Assembly (NCBI GenBank): GCA_945787015.1 | Contig: CALZGM010000002.1 | Span: 110,689-174,688, forward strand | Direction: 5' to 3' | Length of the DNA stretch: 64,000 nucleotides | Origin: an uncultured Roseburia sp. | GTDB lineage: Bacteria > Bacillota > Clostridia > Lachnospirales > Lachnospiraceae | Part shown: in pieces, positions 51,661 to 64,000 of the stretch | Layout of the letters: each line of letters starts with the position of its first letter | Position numbering within the stretch: the stretch's first letter is position 1 | Program-made: the position numbers and the translations under genes | The notes under the pieces: model-generated | The model's input: the letters and a program-made list of their open reading frames with translations, nothing else | Told to the model about the DNA's origin: nothing | Database searches by the model: none

Positions 51661-53418
51661 ATGGATGAGGCTATGAGAGAGTTAGTGGTAGAAGCTGCTT
51701 CTACAGAAGTGTTTCAGGTTTGGTTCTTAATCGGTGCAGCATTGGTATTCTGGATGCAGGCCGGATTTGCAATGGTGGAAGCCGGTTTTACAAGAGCAAA
51801 GAACACCGGTAATATCATTATGAAGAACCTGATGGATTTTTGTATTGGTACCGTTGTTTTCATTCTGATTGGTTACGGCCTTTTAATGGGCGAGGATTTG
51901 TTTGGATTTATCGGAAAACCGGGATTTGATTTATTTACAGCTTATGAAAACTTTGATTTTTCAAGTTTTGTATTTAACTTGGTATTCTGTGCAACCACAG
52001 CAACCATCGTATCAGGTGCGATGGCAGAGCGTACCAAATTCCTTTCCTATTGTATTTATTCCGGAGTGATTTCTGCTTTGATTTATCCGATTGAAGCTCA
52101 CTGGATCTGGGGCGGCGGCTGGTTAGCAGGACTTGGCTTCCATGATTTCGCAGGTTCCTGTGCGATTCATATGGTAGGCGGTATTTCCGCTTTAATCGGT
52201 GCTAAGATTCTTGGACCTCGTATCGGTAAGTTTAAAAAGGATGCAAATGGTAAGATTACAAAGGTAAATGCCTTCCCTGGTCACAGCATCGCACTTGGTG
52301 CACTTGGTGTATTTATTCTTTGGTTAGGCTGGTATGGATTTAACGGCGCCGCAGCAACCTCTCTTGGACAGCTCGGCTCCATCTTCCTTACAACCACCGT
52401 TGCACCGGCAGTTGCAACCGTTGTATGTATGATTTTTACCTGGGTAAAATATGGCAAACCGGATGTGTCTATGTGCTTGAATGCTTCCCTTGCAGGTTTG
52501 GTAGCAATTACTGCAGGCTGTGATGTAACCGATTGCCTCGGCGCATGTATCATTGGTGCAGTATCAGGTGTATTAGTTGTATTTGGTGTTTGGTTACTTG
52601 ATTATAAGTTACATATTGATGACCCGGTTGGTGCCGTTGCCGTACATTGTCTGAATGGTATCTGGGGTACAATCGCAGTTGGTCTTTTTGCTACAGAAAC
52701 AGCTCCGGCTTACGGAATTGCAGATGCAGCAGGAAACACATTAACAGGTTTATTCTATGGCGGTGGTGTAAAATTACTTGGAATTCAGTTGGTTGGTTTT
52801 GTCAGCGTTGCAGCATGGACCGCAGTTACTATTACCATTACTTTCCTTGTAATTAAAGCAATTGTTGGCTTACGTGTCAGCCGTGAAGAAGAAGTGACAG
52901 GTCTGGATGAAACAGAACATGGTTTACCTTCTGCTTATGCAGGATTTGCAATGCTTCCGGAATATGTAGAAGAAGGTAATGAACCGGTTATTGTATCCGG
53001 CGATACACCGGTTGCAGAAGCCGTTCCTGTAAAGAAAGTTCCATCCTTCGAAGAAGGTACATCGAAGTTTACGAAGATTGAAATTATCTGTAAGGAATCC
53101 AGATTTGAAGCATTAAAATCTGCTATGATGCAAATCGGTATTACCGGTATGACCGTATCACATGTTTTAGGTTGTGGTATTCAGAAAGGGAAACCGGAGT
53201 ACTACCGTGGTGTTCAGGTAGAAGCAAATCTGCTCCCGAAGGTACAGGTTGAAATCGTTGTCAGCAAGGTTCCGGTTCGCACCGTAATTGAAACTGCAAA
53301 ATCTGTTCTTTACACCGGACATATCGGTGATGGTAAGATTTTCGTATATGATGTTGAGAACGTCGTAAAGGTCCGCACAGGAGAAGAAGGCTATCAGGCT
53401 CTCCAGGATGTGGAATAA
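51661..53418 (+). CDS. amt: Ammonium transporter with fused C-terminal PII domain
   Basis: A 585-residue protein. Residues 1-415 are an 11-helix Amt ammonium channel: FWMQAGFAMVEAGFTRAKN, AHWIWGGGWLAGLGFHDFAG and FNGAAATSLG. Residues about 465-585 are a PII (GlnK/GlnB) domain starting KFTKIEIICKESRFEALKSA, with the T-loop GIQKGKPEYYRGVQ (Tyr in the usual uridylylation position) and ending GHIGDGKIFVYDVENVVKVRTGEEG. Normally GlnK is a separate protein that plugs the channel; here channel and regulator are one chain. It is followed by the T-box leader of asnB. Confidence 0.93.
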   Translation: MDEAMRELVVEAASTEVFQVWFLIGAALVFWMQAGFAMVEAGFTRAKNTGNIIMKNLMDFCIGTVVFILIGYGLLMGEDLFGFIGKPGFDLFTAYENFDFSSFVFNLVFCATTATIVSGAMAERTKFLSYCIYSGVISALIYPIEAHWIWGGGWLAGLGFHDFAGSCAIHMVGGISALIGAKILGPRIGKFKKDANGKITKVNAFPGHSIALGALGVFILWLGWYGFNGAAATSLGQLGSIFLTTTVAPAVATVVCMIFTWVKYGKPDVSMCLNASLAGLVAITAGCDVTDCLGACIIGAVSGVLVVFGVWLLDYKLHIDDPVGAVAVHCLNGIWGTIAVGLFATETAPAYGIADAAGNTLTGLFYGGGVKLLGIQLVGFVSVAAWTAVTITITFLVIKAIVGLRVSREEEVTGLDETEHGLPSAYAGFAMLPEYVEEGNEPVIVSGDTPVAEAVPVKKVPSFEEGTSKFTKIEIICKESRFEALKSAMMQIGITGMTVSHVLGCGIQKGKPEYYRGVQVEANLLPKVQVEIVVSKVPVRTVIETAKSVLYTGHIGDGKIFVYDVENVVKVRTGEEGYQALQDVE

Positions 53419-53429
53419 TGAAAACTGAA

Positions 53430-53665
53430 TAGAGAAAAAGCGATTGAGAAAAGAGAAGTAGCGCAGGAAATCACTCACAGCGAGCATGGGATGGTGAGAG
53501 CCATGCAGCAGAGCCTGCGTGAATAACACTTTTCGAGCTGCAATCTGAACGGGATTCCTTAGTAGGTGCGCCGTTTCGTCACACGTAAGCTGACAGAGTC
53601 TTGATGGAGACTTGGAAATGAGAAAAAAGATAGGTGGCACAGCGAGCACAGCACTTGCCCTATAG
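53430..53665 (+). promoter_or_regulatory. Asn-type T-box leader of asnB
   Basis: The leader holds the parts of a T-box: an AGTA in stem I (53457-53460), the conserved GGGATGGTGAGAGCC (53488-53502), a specifier region GAATAACACTTTT with AAC (Asn) at 53525-53527 followed by CGAGCTGC, a stem III (AGTCT/AGACT), and the T-box core ATAGGTGGCACAGCG with TGGC at 53635-53638, able to pair with a GCCA-ending tRNA. ATAGG pairs with CCTAT downstream as antiterminator. TGGC agrees with G as discriminator of tRNA-Asn. I see no U-run terminator before the start, so control may be at translation. Confidence 0.75.
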
Positions 53666-53703
53666 AATGCTGAATTTACTATGACTATTTGGAGGTAATT
53701 CTT

Positions 53704-58340
<4,637 letters not shown>

Positions 58341-58354
<14 letters not shown>

Positions 58355-59432
58355 AAAACTGATTTTAGAAAATGGCGAAGAATATTATGGTTATGCCTTT
58401 GGAGAAGTGACTGACCGTGTATGTGAAATCGTGTTTAATACTTCTATGGTAGGGTATCAGGAGATTCTTTCGGATCCGTCATATACCTATCAGGCAGTTG
58501 TTATGACTTATCCTTTGATTGGCAATTACGGAATGGCAGATGAGGATTACGAGACACTGATACCAACCATTGGTGGGCTGGTTGTACGTGAATACAATGA
58601 TTTACCATCCAATTTCCGGAGTACGGCGACACTTTCTGAAGTAATGAAAAAATATCACATCCCGGGCGTATCCGGCATTGATACCAGAAAATTAACACGC
58701 TCTATCCGAAATTTCGGAAGCAGAAAGGTGCTATTAACCGGTGCAGATACTGCGATGGAAGAAGGGCTTCGCATTTTACAGGAGAGCAATATTCCGACAG
58801 ATGCAGTTTCAAAAGTAAGCTGTTCTAAGAAGAAGGTTTATTCAGTATCTGACGAAAAGTGCCATGTGGTTGCGATAGACTGTGGTATGAAAGCAAATAT
58901 TGTGCGTTCTCTGAATAAACGCGGCTGTAAAGTTACGGTGGTACCATGGAACACCACAGCAGAAGTCATCGAAGGATTATGCCCGGATGGAGTTTTTATT
59001 TCAAACGGACCGGGAAATCCCACAGACGTACAGCCGGTCATTGATACGATAAGAACGTTACGTGGAAAATATCCGATTTTTGGTATCTGTTTAGGCCACC
59101 AGATTATTTCGCTGGCTTATGGTGCAAAAACCTATAAGTTAAAATTTGGTCATCGCGGCGGGAATCATCCGGTGCGGAATTTGGAAACGAATAAAATAGA
59201 GATTACATCACAGAATCACTCTTATGCAGTCGATGTAAAAAGTCTGGAAGAGACAGACCTGGTACCGACACATATCAATTTGCTAGACCAGACGATTGAA
59301 GGTGTCAAATGTGAAAAAGATAAAGTGTTCAGCGTTCAGTATCACCCGGAAAGTGCGCCGGGACCGCAGGACAGCGCCTATTTATTTGACCGGTTTATTG
59401 CATGGATAGAGGAGGAAAAGAATCATGGCTAA
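58341..59432 (+). CDS. carA: Carbamoyl-phosphate synthase small subunit
   Basis: A 363-residue glutaminase subunit. The ATG at 58341 sits 4 bp after AGGAGGTAAGG and overlaps the end of purF by 14 bp. The triad is visible: Cys in FGICLGHQ and His/Glu in [11 protein letters not shown]; the N-terminal half has [19 protein letters not shown]. It feeds ammonia to CarB for arginine and pyrimidine synthesis. It overlaps carB by 8 bp. Confidence 0.95.
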
Positions 59433-62400
59433 AAGAACAGATATTAAAAAAATCCTCGTCATTGGTTCCGGACCAATCGTCATCGGACAGGCAGCTGAAT
59501 TTGATTATGCAGGAACACAGGCCTGCCTTGCATTAAAAGAAGAGGGCTATGAGGTCATCCTTTGTAACTCGAATCCGGCTACGATTATGACAGATACCTC
59601 CATTGCGGACAAGGTCTATATGGAGCCGTTAACCTTGGAATATATGGCAAAAATCATCCGCTATGAGCGACCGGATGCAATTTTGCCCGGCATTGGCGGA
59701 CAGACCGGTTTAAATCTCGCCATGCAGTTGGAAAAGAAAGGTGTATTAGCTGAGTGCCGTGTAGAACTGCTTGGAACAAAAAGCAGCAGTATTGAAAGAG
59801 CAGAAGACAGGGAACTGTTTAAAGAGCTTTGCGAAAGCTTGGGAGAACCGGTGCTTCCTTCAGATATAGCTAACTCGATTGAAGAAGGCGTTGCCGTTGC
59901 AGAAAAAATCGGCTATCCTGTAGTGCTTCGACCTGCTTTTACATTGGGTGGAACAGGTGGTGGTTTTGCGGATAATGAAGAGGAACTGCTGCCATTAATG
60001 AAGAATGCACTGGCACTTTCACCGGTGCGTCAGGTCTTGATTGAAAAGAGCATCAAAGGTTACAAAGAAATTGAATACGAAGTAATGCGCGATAAGAATG
60101 ATACTGCGCTTACGATTTGTAATATGGAAAATCTGGACCCGGTCGGAATCCATACCGGAGATTCCATCGTAGTCTGTCCTTCACAGACCTTAACCAACAA
60201 GGAATATCATATGCTGCGTGACAGCGCATTAAAAATTATCCGTGCGTTGGAAATTGAAGGTGGCTGTAATGTCCAGTTTGCATTGGACCCGAAATCTTTT
60301 CAGTATTATCTGATTGAGGTAAATCCACGTGTGTCCCGTTCTTCTGCATTGGCATCAAAGGCCAGCGGATATCCGATTGCCCGTGTGTCTGCGAAAATCG
60401 GTGTTGGAATGACTTTGGATGAAATTCAGATTGCCAATACTCCTGCGTCATTTGAACCGACCTTGGACTATGTCGTAACAAAGATGCCTCGTTTTCCATT
60501 TGATAAGTTTGCGGAAGCTAATAACTCTTTGAGTACACAGATGAAAGCAACCGGCGAAGTTATGAGTGTGGGTAGAACCTTTGAAGAGAGCTTATTAAAG
60601 GCAATTCGCTCCTTGGAAATCGGTCTGTATCATCTTAATAATAGTAAGTTTGATGAGATGTCCGAGACAGAGCTAATGGAATATATCAAAATAGGTACGG
60701 ACGACCGTATCTATGCCATTGCCCAGCTTTTACGAATGGGCTGTACGGTAGAAAAAATTGCGAAGGCAACGGCAATTGATTTATTTTTCCTACGCAAACT
60801 ACGGAATATTGTGGAAGAAGAAGTGGTAGTAAGCGCGAATATCGGCGACATCGCCATTCTTCGCGACGCAAAACGTATGGGATTTTCCGATAAGGAAATT
60901 GCCAGACGCTGGGATATGACGGAGGAAGCCGTATTTAAACTGCGTAAGGAAAACGGAATCATTCCTGTCTATAAAATGATTGATACCTGCGCTTCCGAGT
61001 TTGAAAGCTATATTCCGTATTTCTATTCCACTTATGAGGAAGAAAACGAATCCATCGTATCGGAAAAGAAAAAAATCATTGTGTTAGGTTCCGGTCCAAT
61101 CCGTATCGGACAGGGCGTAGAGTTTGACTATTCCACGGTTCATGCGGTAAAGACAATTAAGGCAGCAGGCTATGAAGCAATTATCATTAATAACAATCCG
61201 GAGACGGTATCAACAGATTATACCTGCTCCGATAAGCTGTATTTTGAACCTCTTTGCGTAGAGGATGTGATGAATGTCATTGAGCTGGAACAGCCGGAGG
61301 GTGTCATTGCAACTTTAGGCGGACAGACAGCCATCAATCTGGCAGAACCATTACATGCAAGAGGTGTAAAAATAATCGGTACCGATTGTGAAGCCATTGA
61401 CAAAGCAGAGAACAGAGATTCTTTTGAAAAATTGCTGGTGAGTCTCGGTATTCCGCAACCAAAAGGTCAGGCGGTAACCAATATCGAAGCCGGTGTCAAA
61501 GCCGCAGAAGAAATCGGTTATCCGGTCCTTGTGCGTCCGAGCTTCGTTTTGGGTGGTCGCGCCATGCAGATTGTGGCAAAGGAAGAACATTTGCGCCACT
61601 ATTTGAAGACTGCAGTAGAAATCGATGAGGATAAACCGGTACTGGTAGATAAATATATCTGTGGTAAAGAAGTGGAAGTAGATGCCATCTGCGATGGAAA
61701 GAAGGTCTTTGTACCGGGTATCATGGAACTGGTAGAACGAACCGGTATCCATTCGGGTGATTCCATCAGTGTGTATCCGTCCTTTAGTATTTCTGCAAAG
61801 GTAAAGAAAACCATTTTGGAATATACGGAAAAGCTTGGCATCGGTATCGGAATTATGGGCTTATTCAATATCCAGTTTATCGTAGATAAAGAAGAACATG
61901 TTTATATCATTGAGGTAAATCCGCGTTCTTCCAGAACCGTGCCGTTCCTTTCCAAAGCAACAGGCTACAGCCTTGCGGACATTGCAACCTATGCCATTCT
62001 CGGTAAGAGCCTTAAGGAGCAGGGCATTACTGAACTGTATCCGGAAGAAAAAGAACGTTACTATGTAAAAGTACCGGCGTTCTCCTTTTCGAAACTAAAC
62101 GGAATGGATGCGTACCTTTCACCGGAAATGAAATCTACCGGTGAGGCAATCGGATATGATAAAAAGCTGCATCGCGCGATGTATAAGGCAATGATTGCAT
62201 CCGGTATGCGTGTGCAAAATTACGGAACAGTGGTCGTGACACTGGCAGATGAAGATAAAGAGGAAGCGCTTCCGTTGGTTCGCCGCTTCTACAACATGGG
62301 ATTTAATATTGAGGCAACCATCGGTACGGCAATCTTCTTAAAAGAGCATGGAATTCGTACTAGAATCCGCCGGAAATTGAGTGAAGGCAGCGAGGAAATC

Positions 62401-62607
62401 TTAGATTCCATCCGCGCCGGATATGTAAGCTACGTCATCAATACCCGTGCGATTCTTTCCGGAGTGCATTATGAAGATGGTATTGCGATTCGCCGTACCG
62501 CCAGCCAGAACAATGTGACTACTTTGACTTCTCTGGATACGGTAAAGGTATTGCTAGATGTGTTAGAAGAAGTGACCATTGGAATTTCAACGATTGACGG
62601 AAAATAA
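59425..62607 (+). CDS. carB: Carbamoyl-phosphate synthase large subunit
   Basis: A 1060-residue large subunit with two homologous ATP-grasp halves: the first with [19 protein letters not shown] and [13 protein letters not shown], the second with [16 protein letters not shown] and [12 protein letters not shown]. Between them is the oligomerisation domain (about 400-550) and at the end an allosteric domain (about 930-1060, ending [13 protein letters not shown]). The size is normal. The gene closes the amidotransferase cluster and is followed by two hairpins. Confidence 0.96.
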   Translation: MAKRTDIKKILVIGSGPIVIGQAAEFDYAGTQACLALKEEGYEVILCNSNPATIMTDTSIADKVYMEPLTLEYMAKIIRYERPDAILPGIGGQTGLNLAMQLEKKGVLAECRVELLGTKSSSIERAEDRELFKELCESLGEPVLPSDIANSIEEGVAVAEKIGYPVVLRPAFTLGGTGGGFADNEEELLPLMKNALALSPVRQVLIEKSIKGYKEIEYEVMRDKNDTALTICNMENLDPVGIHTGDSIVVCPSQTLTNKEYHMLRDSALKIIRALEIEGGCNVQFALDPKSFQYYLIEVNPRVSRSSALASKASGYPIARVSAKIGVGMTLDEIQIANTPASFEPTLDYVVTKMPRFPFDKFAEANNSLSTQMKATGEVMSVGRTFEESLLKAIRSLEIGLYHLNNSKFDEMSETELMEYIKIGTDDRIYAIAQLLRMGCTVEKIAKATAIDLFFLRKLRNIVEEEVVVSANIGDIAILRDAKRMGFSDKEIARRWDMTEEAVFKLRKENGIIPVYKMIDTCASEFESYIPYFYSTYEEENESIVSEKKKIIVLGSGPIRIGQGVEFDYSTVHAVKTIKAAGYEAIIINNNPETVSTDYTCSDKLYFEPLCVEDVMNVIELEQPEGVIATLGGQTAINLAEPLHARGVKIIGTDCEAIDKAENRDSFEKLLVSLGIPQPKGQAVTNIEAGVKAAEEIGYPVLVRPSFVLGGRAMQIVAKEEHLRHYLKTAVEIDEDKPVLVDKYICGKEVEVDAICDGKKVFVPGIMELVERTGIHSGDSISVYPSFSISAKVKKTILEYTEKLGIGIGIMGLFNIQFIVDKEEHVYIIEVNPRSSRTVPFLSKATGYSLADIATYAILGKSLKEQGITELYPEEKERYYVKVPAFSFSKLNGMDAYLSPEMKSTGEAIGYDKKLHRAMYKAMIASGMRVQNYGTVVVTLADEDKEEALPLVRRFYNMGFNIEATIGTAIFLKEHGIRTRIRRKLSEGSEEILDSIRAGYVSYVINTRAILSGVHYEDGIAIRRTASQNNVTTLTSLDTVKVLLDVLEEVTIGISTIDGK

Positions 62608-62621
62608 CATAGAGTAAAAAC

Positions 62622-62680
62622 GTGCGCCAAACGGCGCACATATGAAAAAGGGTGACATATCGTATGCCACCCTTTAAAAT
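62622..62680 (+). terminator. Double-hairpin terminator after carB
   Basis: The first hairpin pairs GTGCGCC (62622-62628) with GGCGCAC (62633-62639). The second pairs AAAGGGTG (62647-62654) with CACCCTTT (62668-62675), with an inner CATA/TATG stem, and is followed by AAAATATTT. Confidence 0.8.
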
Positions 62681-62751
62681 ATTTCAATACATACGCGGGA
62701 AGAATTTACTTTAGTAAATTCTTTTGCAGTAAGCATTTGCTTGTCTAATGA

Positions 62752-63849
62752 TTATCTCTGTACACGAGCACCTGCGCCACCCATGATAGCTTCCACTTCT
62801 TTCTTAGAAGCCATTGTGGTATCACCAGGAGTAGTCATAGCCAATGCACCGTGAGCTGCACCATAGTTAACAGCTGTCTCAGCATCGCCTGTTGTCATTA
62901 AGCCGTAGATTAAACCGGAAGCGAAAGAGTCACCGCCACCTACACGGTCCATGATTTCAAGACCCTTGTAGTCTTTTGCTTTGTAGATTTCGCCGCCTGC
63001 CCAGCAAAGAGCGCTCCAGTCATTTACAGTAGCGGTCTTAACTTCACGAAGTGTAGTAGCTACAGCCTTGAAGTTCGGGTATGTCTTAACAGCTTCGTTG
63101 ATCATCTTCTTGTAACCATCGATGTTCAGTTCTTTTAAGTTTGCATCATTTCCTTCGATTTCAAAACCAAGGCATGCTGTAAAGTCTTCTTCGTTACCAA
63201 TCATAACGTCAACGTATTTTGCAATTTCTTTATTAACTTCCTGAGCCTTAGCAAGTCCACCGATTGCGCTCCACATAGATGGTCTGTAATTTAAGTCGTA
63301 AGATACGATAGTGCCATATTTTTTAGCGGTTTTGATTGCTGCAAGAACAGTCTCACAAGCCTGCTCAGATAAAGCTGCGTAGATACCGCCTGTGTGTAAC
63401 CATCTTACACCGAGTGTTCCGAAGATATATTCAAAATCGAAATCTTCCGGAGTAGCTTTTGAAATAGCTGTATTTGCACGGTCAGAGCATCCAACGGCAC
63501 CACGGATACCGAAGCCTCTTTCTGTAAAGTTGAGACCGTTTCTGCAAACACGTCCGATACCATCAGTAGGCATCCATTTAATGAGGGAAGTATCAACACC
63601 ACCCTGTAAGATGAAGTCTTCCATTAATTTACCAACTTCATTGTCTGCGAAAGCTGTGATTACAGCTGTTTTTAAACCAAAACATCTGCGAAGACCACGA
63701 ACAACGTTATATTCGCCGCCGCCTTCCCATGCACGAAAACTTCTTGCTGTACGGATACGTCCTTCGCCCGGATCAAGACGAAGCATAACTTCACCGAGAG
63801 ATACTGCATCAAAAGCACATTCATTTGCTGGTCTTAAATTTAATTCCAT
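62752..63849 (-). CDS. PfkB-family sugar kinase (2-keto-3-deoxygluconate kinase-like)
   Basis: A 365-residue ribokinase-family enzyme. The N-terminal motif WEGGGEYNVVRGLRRCFG and the C-terminal catalytic motif DRVGGGDSFASGL, with the catalytic Asp of GGGDS, are present. The overall form resembles KdgK, which phosphorylates 2-keto-3-deoxygluconate to KDPG, the substrate of the aldolase at 39243. The start has AAAAGGAGAAG in the leader. A palindromic operator-like region lies upstream. Fructokinase remains possible. Confidence 0.85.
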   Translation of the reverse strand: MELNLRPANECAFDAVSLGEVMLRLDPGEGRIRTARSFRAWEGGGEYNVVRGLRRCFGLKTAVITAFADNEVGKLMEDFILQGGVDTSLIKWMPTDGIGRVCRNGLNFTERGFGIRGAVGCSDRANTAISKATPEDFDFEYIFGTLGVRWLHTGGIYAALSEQACETVLAAIKTAKKYGTIVSYDLNYRPSMWSAIGGLAKAQEVNKEIAKYVDVMIGNEEDFTACLGFEIEGNDANLKELNIDGYKKMINEAVKTYPNFKAVATTLREVKTATVNDWSALCWAGGEIYKAKDYKGLEIMDRVGGGDSFASGLIYGLMTTGDAETAVNYGAAHGALAMTTPGDTTMASKKEVEAIMGGAGARVQR

Positions 63850-63888
63850 TACAATCTTCTCCTTTTCTGTACTAGAAACTATTTGTAA

Positions 63889-63939
63889 TTAGGAAAATTA
63901 TCCTAACTATAATTTTACTTCCTAATAAGGATTTGTCAA
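63889..63939 (-). promoter_or_regulatory. Palindromic operator-like repeats and -35 box before the sugar kinase gene
   Basis: An 18-bp near-perfect palindrome TTAGGAAAATTATCCTAA (63889-63906) and a second, TCCTAATAAGGA (63920-63931), share the TCCTAA half-site; a TTGACA box on the minus strand lies at 63934-63939. No convincing -10 at the usual distance was found. Confidence 0.5.
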
Positions 63940-64000
63940 CATTTCGGATTGTATTTTTTTCAGTAATGGTTTCTTTTTTTCGCTTTTAGTGTACTTATTT

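Noticed and set aside
53167-53649. A 160-codon minus-strand frame across the end of amt and the T-box
   Set aside because: It is antisense to the PII domain and to a structured leader and resembles no protein.

Overview
The window looks like a chromosomal segment of a gut-type Clostridium relative, most likely Lachnospiraceae. The evidence is the moderately AT-rich sequence, strong AGGAGG-type ribosome binding sites, tight intergenic spacing, many short Rho-independent terminators, and characteristic families: type III glutamine synthetase, an Amt-PII fusion, LytTR/GHKL signalling, a circularly permuted GH3, an ANTAR regulator and a T-box leader. No rRNA, tRNA, CRISPR array, prophage or intact insertion sequence was seen.

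Layout. (1) 1-1535: an orphan AbiEi-like winged-helix protein and a decayed peptide deformylase. (2) 1536-9963: a sugar-use locus on the minus strand (GH43, SGNH esterase, NodB-type deacetylase, GH2) with an AraC regulator and a GPH symporter. None of the four enzymes has a signal peptide, so the picture is uptake of acetylated oligosaccharides followed by cytoplasmic trimming. (3) 10182-19383: an accessory island with hipB and a broken hipA, a 2H phosphoesterase overlapping a PARG-type macrodomain protein, a broken Abi_2 gene preceded by a promoter, small RNA and terminator, a NERD protein, a second peptide deformylase remnant, an HTH protein, a VWA protein and a frameshifted surface protein. 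(4) 19473-26918: two diguanylate cyclases, a chemotaxis receptor, and a redox/metal group including a NifX-FKBP fusion. (5) 26998-31762: pgi, a GNAT enzyme, two transporters and a YjbR-MGMT fusion. (6) 31795-38029: a LytTR two-component system followed by a membrane-anchored, domain-swapped GH3 and an HTH-Uma2 protein. (7) 38030-47470: serine acetyltransferase with an attenuator leader, KDPG aldolase, a MerR regulator facing a broken MATE pump across a 19-bp-spacer promoter, and an unusual sigma factor ahead of two ABC half-transporters. (8) 47467-55284: nitrogen assimilation, with a GS-ANTAR operon divergent from glnN, amt-PII and T-box-asnB. (9) 55302-62680: pyrG-purF-carA-carB, a chain of glutamine amidotransferases. 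(10) A KDG-type sugar kinase closes the window.

Themes. Glutamine and asparagine metabolism dominate the right-hand third: ammonium import, GS, asparagine synthetase and three further glutamine-using enzymes, with two RNA-level controls (an ANTAR-type hairpin and an Asn T-box). The left third is a defence/stress island in decay. hipA, abi_2, a peptide deformylase and, further right, the MATE gene each appear to have lost an internal segment while both ends remain. The most interesting signals are the small RNA/terminator unit in front of abi_2, the macrodomain/2H/HTH/VWA neighbourhood, and the unusual leaders of serine acetyltransferase, glnN and asnB.
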